A DNA stretch of 64,000 bases from Microbacterium sufflavum (GTDB taxonomy: Bacteria; Actinomycetota; Actinomycetes; Actinomycetales; Microbacteriaceae), in NCBI RefSeq assembly GCF_023091155.1, contig NZ_JAHWXK010000001.1:1240001-1304000 (forward strand), written 5' to 3'. Position 1 is the first letter of the stretch. The number at the start of each line of letters is the position of its first letter. The notes below the pieces were generated by a model. That model was given only the letters and a program-made list of their open reading frames with translations. It searched no databases and was not told the origin of the DNA. The position numbers and the translations under genes were made by a program. Below are positions 16,588 to 25,246 of the stretch, one piece after another.

Positions 16588-17600
16588 GCGCCGCGGCGCC
16601 CGCGGTCGTCGTGGCGGCGGTTCCGGAGGCGCTGTCGGCGGAGTTCTTCGCGCCCGCCGACCTCGAGCGCCTGCACCGTGCCGCGGCCGCCGCGGGCGGG
16701 AGGTTCGTGCGGGTCGAGTCGCTCGACGACCTCGACCCCGCCGAGCTGCGCGGGGCACGGGTCGTGATCACGAGCTGGGGTGCCCCGCCGTTCGACCCCG
16801 CCCTGCTCGCGCGCCTTCCGGCGCTGGAGCTCGTGGCGCACACGGGCGCGTCCGTCAAGGCGTTCGCGACCGGGGAGCTGTTCGACCGGGGCGTCGCGGT
16901 GACCCAGGCGGGCGACGCCATGGCCCGCCCGGTCGCCGAGGTGTCGCTCGCCTTCACGCTCGCGCTGCTGCACCGGCTGCCCGAGCTGTCGCACGGGGTG
17001 CGCGCGGGCGGCTGGTACGACGCGGCCGCGGTGGGCACGCAGCACGAGATCCTCGGGGCGCCCATCGCGGTGATCGGCGCGTCGCGGACGGGTCGTGCGT
17101 ACCTGCCGCTGATCTCGGCGCTGGGCGCGGAGCCGCTGCTGGTGGATCCCACGATCGACGCCGCCGCGGCCGCCGCCCTCGGTGCCGAGCTGGTGCCGCT
17201 GGACGAGGCGCTTCGTCGCGCCCGCATCGTCGCGGTGCACGCGCCGACGCTGCCCGAGACGCATCACCTCCTCGGTCGGCGGGAGCTCGCGCTGATGCCC
17301 GACGGCGCGGGACTGGTGAACACGGCCCGCTCGTGGCTGGTGGACGAGGCCGCGCTCATCGACGAGGTGCGTACGGGCCGCCTGAGCGCCGCGGTGGACG
17401 TGTTCGACGAGGAGCCGTTCGGCGCCGACAGCCCGTTCCGCACCCTCCCCGGGGTGCTCGTGACGCCGCATCGCGCCGCCGGCACCCACGAGGGGCGGCT
17501 GCGGCAGGGCCGGATCGTGGCGGACGAGGTCGCGGCGTTCTTCGAGGGCCGACCGCTCGCCCACACGGTGGATCGCGCCGCGCTGGCGTGGATGGCATGA
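16584..17600 (+). CDS. D-isomer-specific 2-hydroxyacid dehydrogenase
   Basis: A 338-residue NAD-dependent dehydrogenase. The nucleotide-binding turn reads AVIGASRTGRAYLP. The three catalytic residues are present in order: Arg in NTARSWLVDE, Glu in VDVFDEEPFG, and His in TPHRAAGTHEG. This family interconverts 2-hydroxy and 2-keto acids such as glyoxylate, hydroxypyruvate and phosphoglycerate. The start overlaps the aldolase stop by 4 bp. It probably reduces or oxidises a small acid product released by the upstream aldolase, which is an inference from operon order. It is followed by a small hairpin and then the beta-helix gene. Confidence 0.88.
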   Translation: MSAAAPAVVVAAVPEALSAEFFAPADLERLHRAAAAAGGRFVRVESLDDLDPAELRGARVVITSWGAPPFDPALLARLPALELVAHTGASVKAFATGELFDRGVAVTQAGDAMARPVAEVSLAFTLALLHRLPELSHGVRAGGWYDAAAVGTQHEILGAPIAVIGASRTGRAYLPLISALGAEPLLVDPTIDAAAAAALGAELVPLDEALRRARIVAVHAPTLPETHHLLGRRELALMPDGAGLVNTARSWLVDEAALIDEVRTGRLSAAVDVFDEEPFGADSPFRTLPGVLVTPHRAAGTHEGRLRQGRIVADEVAAFFEGRPLAHTVDRAALAWMA

Positions 17601-17653
17601 CCGCGGCGATCGCGCGCGGGGACGACCCCGCCGGCTGACGCGGGGTGGATCGT

Positions 17654-17669
17654 CCGGGCGGGAGCCCGG
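17654..17669 (+). terminator. Possible terminator or processing hairpin
   Basis: CCGGGC and GCCCGG form a perfect 6-bp stem around a GGGA tetraloop, about 54 bp after the dehydrogenase stop. No U-tract follows, so it may only attenuate readthrough into the beta-helix gene or protect the 3' end. Confidence 0.35.
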
Positions 17670-17760
17670 GGTGCTGGGGTCGGGGGACTCGAGGGAGGAC
17701 GCGGCTCGGCCGGACGGCCGGACGCCTGACCGCGGCGACGACGCCGCAAGGAGGATGAGC

Positions 17761-19908
17761 ATGACCCAGCAGGAGATGACCGAGACCGCCGCGCTGCGCA
17801 GCAGGCGCATGCTGCTCGCCGGGTTCGGTGCCGCCGCGCTCGGCGGTGTCGCGGCGGCGGCCGCCCCGAGCGCCGCGCAGGCCGCCGGCCCCGTGGCTCC
17901 ACAGGACTCGTCGGGCTCGAAGACCGTGGCGAACGCCGGCACGGCTGCGGCGCTCGCGGCTCGCAAGGGCAAGGACGGCGACCTGGTGCGCACGAGCGGC
18001 TACGCGGCTCCCGGCGACGGCGGCGCCGGCCTGTACCGCTTCGTGAAGAAGGACGGCCCTGCGGCCAACGGCGGCACGGTGCTCGCGGGGCCGAAGGGCG
18101 GCGTCTGGGTGCTGGTGCACCAGGGCACGGTGGACTTCCGGGTGTTCGGGATCATGGACGCCTCCGTCCCGGCCGACGACGCGCTGGACGCGCTGGTGGG
18201 CGACGCGAGCGTCCGCCGCATCGAGGCGTACTCCGACCTCAACTTCGTGCGCCGGCACCGGTTCACCCGTTCCAACCTGGCGTTCGACTTCCACCACCAC
18301 CTCATGACCACACAGGGCATCGAGAACGCCGGCAAGGACGACCCGTTCGCCGCGGTCATGTTCTTCCGCGGCGAGGTGACCGAGGCGGTGCAGGAGGCGC
18401 GGCTCGGCGAGAACGTGCCCGACCTCGCCGACGTCTTCCCGGTCGCCGACTCCTCGTTCTTCGCGGTCGGCGAGTGGTACGCGGCCGAGGTGAACGCGCT
18501 CTCGGGTCGCTGGGAGCGCGAACTGCAGCGGCTCGTGCAGGTGACCCAGATCGTCGACGGCACGCACATCCGCGTGAACTACAAGAACGGCTGGCCGCTC
18601 GGCAAGGACCGCACCATGACGTGGCGGCACGTGAAGCCCGTGCAGGACATCACGGTGTCGAACCTGAAGTTCCTGGGCGGAGGGACCGACGAGTACACCG
18701 GCTCGCACCCGCTGGCGTTCGAGTACGCGGTGCGCTGCGACGTCGACCACATCGACGGCACCGCCACGTTCTGGCCGCTCATCCAGCGTCGCTGGAACAC
18801 GTACTTCAGCACCGAGAGCTGCACGCTGAAGAACCCGACCTCCGTCACGTGGGGTGGCGCGGGCTACCTGACGCAGCAGATCTACTGCCTGTACGGGTAC
18901 GTCGCCAACTGCCACACCGCGAACGCGCGGCACCTCAACGACTTCACGGCGAGCGCCTACTGCCTGGTGGAGAACTGCCACGGCGACGGCGACGACCAGG
19001 GCCCGTTCGTGACGCACGGGCAGTACGAGCACGACCTGACCTACACGGGCAACTCCGGCCTGATGACGTTCGCGAACTCGGGTGCCGCGTGGGGCTCGGC
19101 CGCCAAGCGCATCACGGTGCGCAAGCACGTGTGCTCGTGGTTCGTGGCGCGCGTGCGCATCACCGACCTCACGCTGGAGGACGTGCAGGTGATCGGCAAG
19201 CCGTCGCTGTCGGGCTCCGGCATGCTGTGGATCAACGCCGACGGCGCGCAGCTGCGCGGGTGCACCGCGTCGGACACCCTGATCATCACGCAGGCGTCGG
19301 ACAACTCCGCCCGCCCGACCGTGATCGCCGACTCGCACATCACGTTCGTCGCTCCGGGCGACCTCACCAATGCGACGGTCACGACCCCGGTCACCTTCGT
19401 CGACACCGTGCTCACGAACGTCGGCGGCGTGAAGATCGGCGGGGCGGGCGCCGTGACGTTCCGCGGCTCGACCCTCACCGCCGCGGAGGACTCCGCCCCC
19501 CTCGCGTCGTCGTCCGAGCGGCTGCGGTTCGAGGGCGCGACCCTGCGCAACGTGCGGATCGCGGCGGCCAGGGGCGAGCGGCAGACGCTGGAGTTCGCGG
19601 GTGCGGACGTCGCGGCGAAGGGCGGCACGGGGATCGGGCGGACGGGCGCGGGCGAGCTGCACGTGACCCTGAGCGACAGCACCTTCCGCGGCGACGGCGG
19701 CACGACCCACGTCTCCCTCACCTCGGGCGCGACGCACTACCGCGCGGTCGGGAACCGGTTCGAGGGCGGCAGGCTCGAGCTGGGGGCCGACGCGTTCGGT
19801 GCCGAGTCGACGCTGCTGCACACCGGGAACGTCGAGGCCGGGGTGACTCGCACGGCCTTCCCCGACGCGGGCGACCGCGTGGTCGACACCGCGAATCTGC
19901 TGGTGTGA
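17761..19908 (+). CDS. Tat-exported right-handed beta-helix protein (paralogue A)
   Basis: A 715-residue secreted protein. A twin-arginine signal (RSRRMLLAGFG, residues 13-23) precedes an Ala-rich h-region and an AQAA cleavage site near residue 41. Residues about 50-130 resemble the N-terminal module of phage tail-spike and pectate-lyase-like proteins, with DLVRTSGYAAPGDGGAGLYRF and VDFRVFGIM. The rest looks like a parallel beta-helix, with the conserved blocks ENCHGDGDDQG (about residue 405), THGQYEHDLTYTGNSG and HVCSWFVA. It is 715 residues long and full-length related to the protein at 30459-32645. AAGGAGG sits six bases before the ATG at 17761. Polysaccharide lyase or hydrolase activity is inferred from fold and context. 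No catalytic family is recognised. Confidence 0.8.
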   Translation: MTQQEMTETAALRSRRMLLAGFGAAALGGVAAAAAPSAAQAAGPVAPQDSSGSKTVANAGTAAALAARKGKDGDLVRTSGYAAPGDGGAGLYRFVKKDGPAANGGTVLAGPKGGVWVLVHQGTVDFRVFGIMDASVPADDALDALVGDASVRRIEAYSDLNFVRRHRFTRSNLAFDFHHHLMTTQGIENAGKDDPFAAVMFFRGEVTEAVQEARLGENVPDLADVFPVADSSFFAVGEWYAAEVNALSGRWERELQRLVQVTQIVDGTHIRVNYKNGWPLGKDRTMTWRHVKPVQDITVSNLKFLGGGTDEYTGSHPLAFEYAVRCDVDHIDGTATFWPLIQRRWNTYFSTESCTLKNPTSVTWGGAGYLTQQIYCLYGYVANCHTANARHLNDFTASAYCLVENCHGDGDDQGPFVTHGQYEHDLTYTGNSGLMTFANSGAAWGSAAKRITVRKHVCSWFVARVRITDLTLEDVQVIGKPSLSGSGMLWINADGAQLRGCTASDTLIITQASDNSARPTVIADSHITFVAPGDLTNATVTTPVTFVDTVLTNVGGVKIGGAGAVTFRGSTLTAAEDSAPLASSSERLRFEGATLRNVRIAAARGERQTLEFAGADVAAKGGTGIGRTGAGELHVTLSDSTFRGDGGTTHVSLTSGATHYRAVGNRFEGGRLELGADAFGAESTLLHTGNVEAGVTRTAFPDAGDRVVDTANLLV

Positions 19909-19978
19909 GGGTGCGCCGCGGGAGGACCGTTCGTCGGCTCTCCCGCGGCCGTCGGGATCGTATCGCTCTGGAATATGG

Positions 19979-19990
19979 GTAACGCGTTAC
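19979..19990. promoter_or_regulatory. GTAACGCGTTAC palindrome, LacI-type operator candidate
   Basis: A perfect 12-bp palindrome with a central CG lies 131 bp before the GH26-like start. LacI/GalR-family operators usually have this central CG symmetry. No LacI gene is present in the window, so the cognate regulator would be encoded elsewhere. Confidence 0.5.
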
Positions 19991-20000
19991 ATTCTGTCGC

Positions 20001-20120
20001 ATAGGGTGGACACCGCTATCTGTTCGCAGGATGCACGAGGGGGAAAGCTCGGCCCGCATCCGAACCAGAAGAACCCGGTGACATCCCGAGAGATCCGGGC
20101 GGTCTTCCTGACCCTTCGAA
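20001..20120 (+). promoter_or_regulatory. Structured 5' leader of the GH26-like gene
   Basis: Two stable helices can be drawn. Helix 1 pairs GGATGC (20029-20034) with GCATCC (20056-20061) and encloses a second stem, CGAG (20036-20039) with CTCG (20048-20051), closed by a purine-rich GGGGAAAG loop. Helix 2 pairs GAAGA-N-CCCGG (20068-20078) with CCGGG-N3-TCTTC (20095-20107). The region before the ATG at 20121 has no clear Shine-Dalgarno, although other genes here usually do. This suggests an RNA element controlling translation. It did not match any riboswitch consensus I know. Confidence 0.4.
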
Positions 20121-21896
20121 ATGATGAGATCACTACGTAATTCGATTCACCCTGTCCGCTCTACCCTGCTCGCCTCTCTCGCCGCCGTCGCGGTGATCGG
20201 CTCCGGTGCCATCGCGGCACCCTCCTCGGCCTCCGCCGCAGACGCGGCGTCGAACGCCATCGCCTCCGTGATCGAGAGGGGGTCGGAGTGGTCGTACTAC
20301 CGGTCGACCACGGCGCCCTCGTCCGACTGGCAGACCGGCTCGTCGTCGTGGGACACCGCGAAGGCTCCGTTCGGCGCCGGTTCGCGGGTCGGACGCGTCG
20401 CGACGAAGATCCCGTCGTCGACCGACCGCCCGCTGTCGACCTTCTTCACCAAGAGCTTCACGCTCACCTCGGACCTCCCCGAGTGGTCGTGGCTCAACAC
20501 CTGGGCCGACGACGGCATCGTGGTGTGGATCAACGGCACCGAGGTCGGGCGCAAGAACGCGCCGACGGGCGACATCACGGCGAAGAGCTACGCCACCGCC
20601 GCGCCGTCGACCACCTCCGCCCGCTCGAACCCGGTGTCGTTCTCGATCCCAGTGAACCTTCTCCACGAGGGCGAGAACACCATCGCGGTGCAGGTGCTGG
20701 CCAACTACCACGCGACCCCCAATGTGAGCTTCGACGCACACCTCGTGCGGGAAGACACCCCGTCGGGTCAGGCCGTGGCTCCCGCGCCCGCCCCGGCTCC
20801 GGCCCCGGCTCCGGCTCCGGAGGACGACTCCACGCAGGTCGCGCCGCCGGCGAGCGAGCAGGAACCTCCGGCCGAGGAGCCCGCTCCCGCACCCGAGCCG
20901 GCCCCCGCCCCCGCTCCCGCGCCCGCGCCGGCGACGGACGGGAGTGGGTCGGCGACGAGCGACCCCGACGCCTGCGGTGCCCAGGCGATGCTGGCCCCGT
21001 CGTGTGGCGCCCTGTGGGGCGTGTACGCCACCGAGGGCGGATCGAACCTCGTGACCTCGGTCACCGATCTCGAGGCCAAGGTCGGGCGCAAGTTCGACAT
21101 GACCATGCGGTACCACGACTTCTCCACCCACGTGCATCAGGGGCAGTTCCCCGACGCGGAGGAGCAGACGCTGGGTCAGGACCGCACGCTGCTGTTCTCG
21201 TGGCAGTCGCGCGTCTCCGACACCAACACCATGATCGCGTGGTCGCGCATCACCAAGGGCGAGATGGACTCGTACATCGATTCCGCCGCCGACCGGGTCA
21301 AGGCGTTCGGCAAGCAGGTCATGATCGCGTTCGATCCCGAGTTCGACAACGGCCCGAACGAGGAGAAGGGCACGATGGCGGACTACGCCAGCGCCTACCG
21401 CCACATCCATGACCGTTTCGAGGCCAAGGGCGTGACCAACGTCGCGTGGGCCTGGGTGTCGACGGGGTACCTCGGCGACGGGAACGACGACCGCATCATG
21501 CAGGGCTACCCCGGAGACTCCTACGTGGACTGGGTGGGTTACGACCCGTACAACTTCTACACGTGCAACGGCACCGGGTGGACGACGTTCGCCGACAAGA
21601 TCGATCAGAAGTACCACTTCTTCACGCAGGGCAGCCTGGGCACCAAGCCGCAGATCCTGTCCGAGTACGGCACCTCGTACAACACGTCCGACCCGGCGCT
21701 CGCGCAGGACTGGCACCGCGACATCCCCGATGCGCTCAAGGACTACCCGAACCTGAAGGCGCTCGTGCGGTTCAACTCGCCCGGTGCCCTGGGCACGGGG
21801 GAGAAGTGCACGCTCCAGATCGAGAACGGCCCCGGCATGCTCGAGTCGTTCAAGGACGCGGGTCTGGATCCGTTCGTGAACACACGCGGGAACTGA
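20121..21896 (+). CDS. Secreted glycoside hydrolase, GH26-like, with N-terminal binding module
   Basis: A 591-residue secreted protein. Residues 1 to about 40 are a Sec signal ending SASAADAA. Residues about 45-210 form a beta-sandwich module with NTWADDGIVVWINGTEVGRKN and LLHEGENTIAVQVLANYH, typical of galactose-binding-like domains. A Pro-Ala repeat linker follows (about residues 215-275), interrupted by an acidic segment. The C-terminal TIM barrel resembles GH26: the candidate acid/base is Glu407 in FDPEFDNG and the candidate nucleophile is Glu515 in ILSEYGTSY. GH26 enzymes are mainly beta-mannanases. Two adjacent ATGs (20121, 20124) make the exact start uncertain. The protein should cut extracellular glycan to feed the importer of locus A. 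Confidence 0.82.
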   Translation: MMRSLRNSIHPVRSTLLASLAAVAVIGSGAIAAPSSASAADAASNAIASVIERGSEWSYYRSTTAPSSDWQTGSSSWDTAKAPFGAGSRVGRVATKIPSSTDRPLSTFFTKSFTLTSDLPEWSWLNTWADDGIVVWINGTEVGRKNAPTGDITAKSYATAAPSTTSARSNPVSFSIPVNLLHEGENTIAVQVLANYHATPNVSFDAHLVREDTPSGQAVAPAPAPAPAPAPAPEDDSTQVAPPASEQEPPAEEPAPAPEPAPAPAPAPAPATDGSGSATSDPDACGAQAMLAPSCGALWGVYATEGGSNLVTSVTDLEAKVGRKFDMTMRYHDFSTHVHQGQFPDAEEQTLGQDRTLLFSWQSRVSDTNTMIAWSRITKGEMDSYIDSAADRVKAFGKQVMIAFDPEFDNGPNEEKGTMADYASAYRHIHDRFEAKGVTNVAWAWVSTGYLGDGNDDRIMQGYPGDSYVDWVGYDPYNFYTCNGTGWTTFADKIDQKYHFFTQGSLGTKPQILSEYGTSYNTSDPALAQDWHRDIPDALKDYPNLKALVRFNSPGALGTGEKCTLQIENGPGMLESFKDAGLDPFVNTRGN

Positions 21897-21928
21897 CCCC
21901 GCGTCGAGCCGCTCCGCTCGACAGGACT

Positions 21929-21977
21929 GCGCCCCCTCGGGCGCCGGTGCCTCACACACCGGTGCGCGAGGGGGCGC
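21929..21977. terminator. Strong bidirectional terminator hairpin
   Basis: A 21-bp stem with two mismatches (21929-21949 paired with 21957-21977) encloses a 7-base loop. It lies 32 bp after the GH26 stop and serves the convergent SDR gene on the other side. A smaller stem, GTCGAG with CTCGAC, sits at about 21903-21921. Confidence 0.75.
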
Positions 21978-21997
21978 TCCTCGTGTCACGACCGCGG

Positions 21998-22077
21998 GCG
22001 ATCGGCGTCCGCGGGATCCGGCGACGCGCGATCGGCGTCCGCGGGATCAGGCGACGCGACCGGCGTCCGCGGGATCA
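21998..22077. repeat. 30-bp tandem repeat, 2.7 copies
   Basis: Two 30-bp units (21998-22027 and 22028-22057) differ at one base, and a partial third copy (22058-22077) runs into the stop codon of the SDR gene. Each unit contains ATCGGCGTCCGCGGGATC. The repeat is non-coding apart from that stop. Confidence 0.8.
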
Positions 22078-22932
22078 GTCCTCGGCGGCGGGGAGTCCGA
22101 CGAGCTCGGCGCTCCGCTGCCACAGGGCCTCCGCGAGCACGGGGTCGTTCGCCTGCGGATTCACCCGGGTGGTGAGGACGCGCTCGTCGTAGTAGGCGCC
22201 GGAGGTCCAGGTCTCGCCCGGGGTCCCGTCGATGAACCACCGCAGGGTCGCCCCTCCGCGGTCGGTCCCGATCAGGAGGACGTGCCGCAGCGGCGACCGG
22301 TACACCAGCCGCATGATGCTGGACGAGTCCGCCGCGAAGTTCGTGCGGACCGTGCCGGGGTGGAACGCCACGGCGCTGAGGCCCCGCGCGTGGAACCTCT
22401 CGTGCAGGCTCTTCGCGAACAGGATGTTGGCGAGCTTCGCGTCGCCGTAGGCCTTGTTGGGGCTGAAGCGGCGATGGTTGTCGAGGTCGTCCAGGTCGAG
22501 GTGCCCGAACAGCCGGTGGCCCACGCTCGACGTGTTGATCACGGCGCCGCGCGCCCGGAGCAGGTGGGGCAGCAGCAGGTTCGTCAGCAGGAACGGCGCC
22601 AGGTGGTTCACCTGGAGCGTCTTCTCGTGGCCGTCTACCGTGGGGGTGCGGTCGCCGAAGATGCCGCCGGCGTTGTTGGCCAGCACATCGATGCCGTCGT
22701 CGCCCACGGCCGCGTCGATGCGGGTCGCGAGGGAGCGGACGTCGTCGAGCCGCGCGAAGTCCGCCACGTGATGCTCGGCTCCGGTCTCCTCCGCGACGGC
22801 GCGGGTCTTCTCCGGGGAGCGCCCGACCAGGATCAGCCGATGCCCGGCGTCGGCGAGCTGACGCGCGGCGGCAGCGCCGATGCCGTCGGAAGCACCGGTC
22901 AGGACGATGGTGCGGCGGCCGGTCGCGGTCAC
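22075..22932 (-). CDS. SDR family oxidoreductase (retinol-dehydrogenase-like)
   Basis: A 285-residue SDR with TGASDGIG, NNAGGIFG, a Ser in INTSSVGHRLFG and the catalytic YGDAK. The order and the FHPGTVRTNFA segment match the retinol/light-dependent protochlorophyllide reductase-like subgroup, in which the active-site Tyr lies further from the Ser than in classical SDRs. The GTG at 22932 overlaps the stop of the GntR gene by 4 bp, so it is co-translated with the repressor and controlled by the same operator. The substrate is unknown. Its stop codon lies inside the third copy of the 30-bp repeat. Confidence 0.87.
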   Translation of the reverse strand: MTATGRRTIVLTGASDGIGAAAARQLADAGHRLILVGRSPEKTRAVAEETGAEHHVADFARLDDVRSLATRIDAAVGDDGIDVLANNAGGIFGDRTPTVDGHEKTLQVNHLAPFLLTNLLLPHLLRARGAVINTSSVGHRLFGHLDLDDLDNHRRFSPNKAYGDAKLANILFAKSLHERFHARGLSAVAFHPGTVRTNFAADSSSIMRLVYRSPLRHVLLIGTDRGGATLRWFIDGTPGETWTSGAYYDERVLTTRVNPQANDPVLAEALWQRSAELVGLPAAED

Positions 22933-23591
22933 TCGGCCTCCGCCTCGACCGTCGGGGTGATGCGCTCGACAGCGCGCGTCACGTGCTCGGCGATCACGGC
23001 GCGGGCGCGATCGGGGTCGCCGCTGGCCACGGCGTCGATGATCTGCTGGTGGCTGCGCACGTGCTCCTCCTGCTCGGCGGGGTCGAGCGCGGCGTTCGCG
23101 GCCTGGATGAACCCGGCGATCCGACCACGCAGCTGGGCGCTGAGCTCGTCGAGGAACCGGTGCTCGGCGAGGTCGGCCAGCGTCTCGTGGAACAGCCGGT
23201 CCTGGCGCAGCACCTCCGCGATGTCGCCGGGCGCCGCATCGGACATCGCCTGGATGATGGCGCCGAGGCGTGCCGCCGACTCCTCGTTCCACCGCTCCTG
23301 CACGCGGATGGCCATGAACTGCTCGAGCACGATGCGCAGGCTCGAGATCTCCTCCAGGTCCTGCGCGGTGAGCTGGGCCACGCGGGCGCCGCGGCGGGGT
23401 TCGCGTGTGATCAGGCGCTCCTCGGCCAGGCGGGTCAGCGCCTCGCGCACCGGGATGTGGCTCACGCCGAGCCGCTCCGCGAGCTTGCGCTCCACCAGCC
23501 GTTCGCCCGGCGCGAGCTCGCCCGAGTGGATGGCGGCCCGAAGCTCGTCGGTGACCTGTTCGGCGATGTTCTGATCCGACACGCTGCGCAT
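22929..23591 (-). CDS. GntR/FadR-family transcriptional regulator (FCD domain)
   Basis: A 220-residue repressor. An N-terminal winged helix (residues about 8-75) contains GELAPGERLVERKLAERLGVS and the recognition helix around HIPVREALTRLAEE. A C-terminal all-helical FCD ligand domain follows, with FHETLADLAEHRF and SHQQIIDAVASGD (metal-ligand His residues). FCD regulators sense organic or sugar acids. It is transcribed divergently from the MFS carrier. A TGCTATAGCA-type palindrome lies in this intergenic region and recurs ahead of the Opp operon, the SDR/enolase operon, and the divergent SDR and hydroxyacid dehydrogenase genes. It is therefore the best candidate for the master repressor of locus B. 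Confidence 0.9.
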   Translation of the reverse strand: MRSVSDQNIAEQVTDELRAAIHSGELAPGERLVERKLAERLGVSHIPVREALTRLAEERLITREPRRGARVAQLTAQDLEEISSLRIVLEQFMAIRVQERWNEESAARLGAIIQAMSDAAPGDIAEVLRQDRLFHETLADLAEHRFLDELSAQLRGRIAGFIQAANAALDPAEQEEHVRSHQQIIDAVASGDPDRARAVIAEHVTRAVERITPTVEAEAE

Positions 23592-23654
23592 CCGGGGCCC
23601 TTCTCGGTTTCGCGCGGCCCGGTGCTCGTCGCGCGGGGCCTCTTCGCTCGCTCG

Positions 23655-23666
23655 ATGCTATGGCAT
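23655..23666. promoter_or_regulatory. GntR operator candidate (site 1, gntR side)
   Basis: ATGCTATGGCAT is a 12-bp palindrome with one mismatch from ATGCTATAGCAT. It sits 64 bp before the GntR start and would allow autoregulation. Confidence 0.6.
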
Positions 23667-23703
23667 CCGCGACAGGACTGGACAGAACGACGCTGGTGCT
23701 AGA

Positions 23704-23713
23704 TGCTATAGCA
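23704..23713. promoter_or_regulatory. GntR operator candidate (site 2, MFS gene)
   Basis: A perfect TGCTATAGCA palindrome, preceded by GCTAGA, lies 27 bp before the MFS start codon. The same flank (GCTAG before the palindrome) occurs at site 6. Confidence 0.7.
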
Positions 23714-23740
23714 AAACCTAGCGATGACGAAGGAGTTGTC

Positions 23741-25102
23741 ATGTCCGGCACTGACTCGGCCGCCCAGGAGCGCGCCGCCGACGCCGCGGTGGGAGCCGCG
23801 GCCATGAAGAAGGCGATCTGGCGGCTAGGCCCGTTCCTCGGACTGCTCTACCTCGTCGCCTACATCGACCGGAACAACGCGGGCTTCGCCAAGCTCGAGA
23901 TGACGGCCGCGCTGAACATCACCGAGGCGGCGTTCGGCTTCGCGGCCGGCATCTTCTTCATCGGGTACCTCCTCTTCGAGGTGCCCAGCAACCTGCTGCT
24001 GGAGAAGTTCGGCGCCCGCAAGTGGATCGCGCGCATCATGATCTCGTGGGGCATCGTCGCCGCCCTCACCGCCTTCGTGCAGGACGAGACGCAGTTCGCG
24101 ATCGCGCGCTTCATCCTCGGCATCGCGGAGGCCGGGTTCTTCCCCGGCGTGCTGCTCTACCTCACGCTCTGGTTCCCGCGGCAGTACCGCACGCAGGTGC
24201 TCGCCGTGTTCGTGCTGTCGAACCCGATCGCCAACGCCGTCGCCGCACCGCTGTCGGGCTGGATGCTCGAGCTCCACGGACTGTGGGGTCTGGACGGCTG
24301 GCAGTTGGTGTTCCTCCTGCAGGGCGTGCCCGCCGTGCTGCTCGCGTTCGTCGTGTTCTTCTGGCTGCCCGATCGCCCGCAGGACGCCCGCTGGCTGAAC
24401 CCGGCCGAGCAGCGGTGGATCACCGACACGCTCGCCGCCGAGACGCAGGCCACGGAGCAGCGCCACGGCCGCCTCCGCCTGGGCGAGGTCTTCCGCAACG
24501 GGCGTCTGTGGACGCTGATCGTGCTGTTCTTCGGCGTCGTGTTCGGGGCGTACGGTCTGGGCATGTGGCTGCCGACGATCGTGAAGAGCATGGGCGACTT
24601 CTCCAACGCCACGACCGGATGGCTGGTCGCGTTGCCCAACCTCTGCGCGGCGCTGGTGATGCTGCCGTGGGAGCGCGCCGCGCGGAAGCAGGGCAACATC
24701 CCGCTCCAGATCGGCATCACGCTGAGCATCACGGCCCTGTCGCTCATCGCAGCGGTCGCGGCGCAGGGCACTCCGATCCTCGCGCTCGCGGCGCTGTGCG
24801 TCGGGATGTCCGCCCTGTTCTCGACCACGCCGCTGTTCTGGAGCCTGCCGCCCATGGTGCTCACGGGCACGGCCGCAGCGGCGGGACTGGCGTTCATCAA
24901 CTCGGTCGGCAATCTCGCCGGGTTCGCCGGTCCGTACGCGATCGGCTGGATCAGCCAGACCACGGGATCCGCCGTGTGGGGCCTGCTGCTCATCTCCGGG
25001 CTCACCCTGCTCGGGGCGACGATCGCGTTCGTGCTGAGCCGTCGCGCCGACTTCACCGCGGCGCCCGCACCGGCGCCGCAGTCGGCGCCCGCCGCGCGCT
25101 GA
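23741..25102 (+). CDS. MFS transporter, anion:cation symporter (ACS) type
   Basis: A 453-residue membrane carrier with twelve predicted helices. Early features are YIDRNNAGFAKLEM, at the end of the first helix, as in ACS-family proteins (YxDRxN). The loop 2-3 signature FEVPSNLLLEKFGARKWIARIMISWG is diagnostic of hexuronate, galactonate, tartrate or phthalate carriers. The ATG at 23741 follows AAGGAG, while an upstream in-frame ATG at 23660 would overlap the operators. The gene is divergent from the GntR repressor and preceded by a palindromic operator, so it is probably induced by the acid it carries. Sugar acids are the most likely substrates given the enzymes in locus B. Confidence 0.92.
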   Translation: MSGTDSAAQERAADAAVGAAAMKKAIWRLGPFLGLLYLVAYIDRNNAGFAKLEMTAALNITEAAFGFAAGIFFIGYLLFEVPSNLLLEKFGARKWIARIMISWGIVAALTAFVQDETQFAIARFILGIAEAGFFPGVLLYLTLWFPRQYRTQVLAVFVLSNPIANAVAAPLSGWMLELHGLWGLDGWQLVFLLQGVPAVLLAFVVFFWLPDRPQDARWLNPAEQRWITDTLAAETQATEQRHGRLRLGEVFRNGRLWTLIVLFFGVVFGAYGLGMWLPTIVKSMGDFSNATTGWLVALPNLCAALVMLPWERAARKQGNIPLQIGITLSITALSLIAAVAAQGTPILALAALCVGMSALFSTTPLFWSLPPMVLTGTAAAAGLAFINSVGNLAGFAGPYAIGWISQTTGSAVWGLLLISGLTLLGATIAFVLSRRADFTAAPAPAPQSAPAAR

Positions 25103-25182
25103 GCCGTCCGGATCGGCGGGCGTAACGAGAACGTAACCCCGCCGATCCGGTTCGCTCTAGACGCCCTCGCGCTTTTGCTACA

Positions 25183-25192
25183 TGCTATAGCG
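25183..25192. promoter_or_regulatory. GntR operator candidate (site 3, Opp operon)
   Basis: TGCTATAGCG, one base off the perfect palindrome and preceded by TTTTGCTACA, lies 55 bp upstream of the Opp binding-protein gene. Confidence 0.6.
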
Positions 25193-25246
25193 AACACCCT
25201 TACCCGAAGCATCACCCGAAGCACCACCCGACACCTGGAGGCACCC

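Noticed and set aside
20001..20120. c-di-GMP or c-di-AMP (ydaO) riboswitch ahead of the GH26 gene
   Set aside because: The helices exist, but the conserved core sequences of those riboswitches were not seen.
7911..21896. CRISPR array among the direct repeats
   Set aside because: The repeats have only two or three copies and no regular unique spacers or cas genes nearby.
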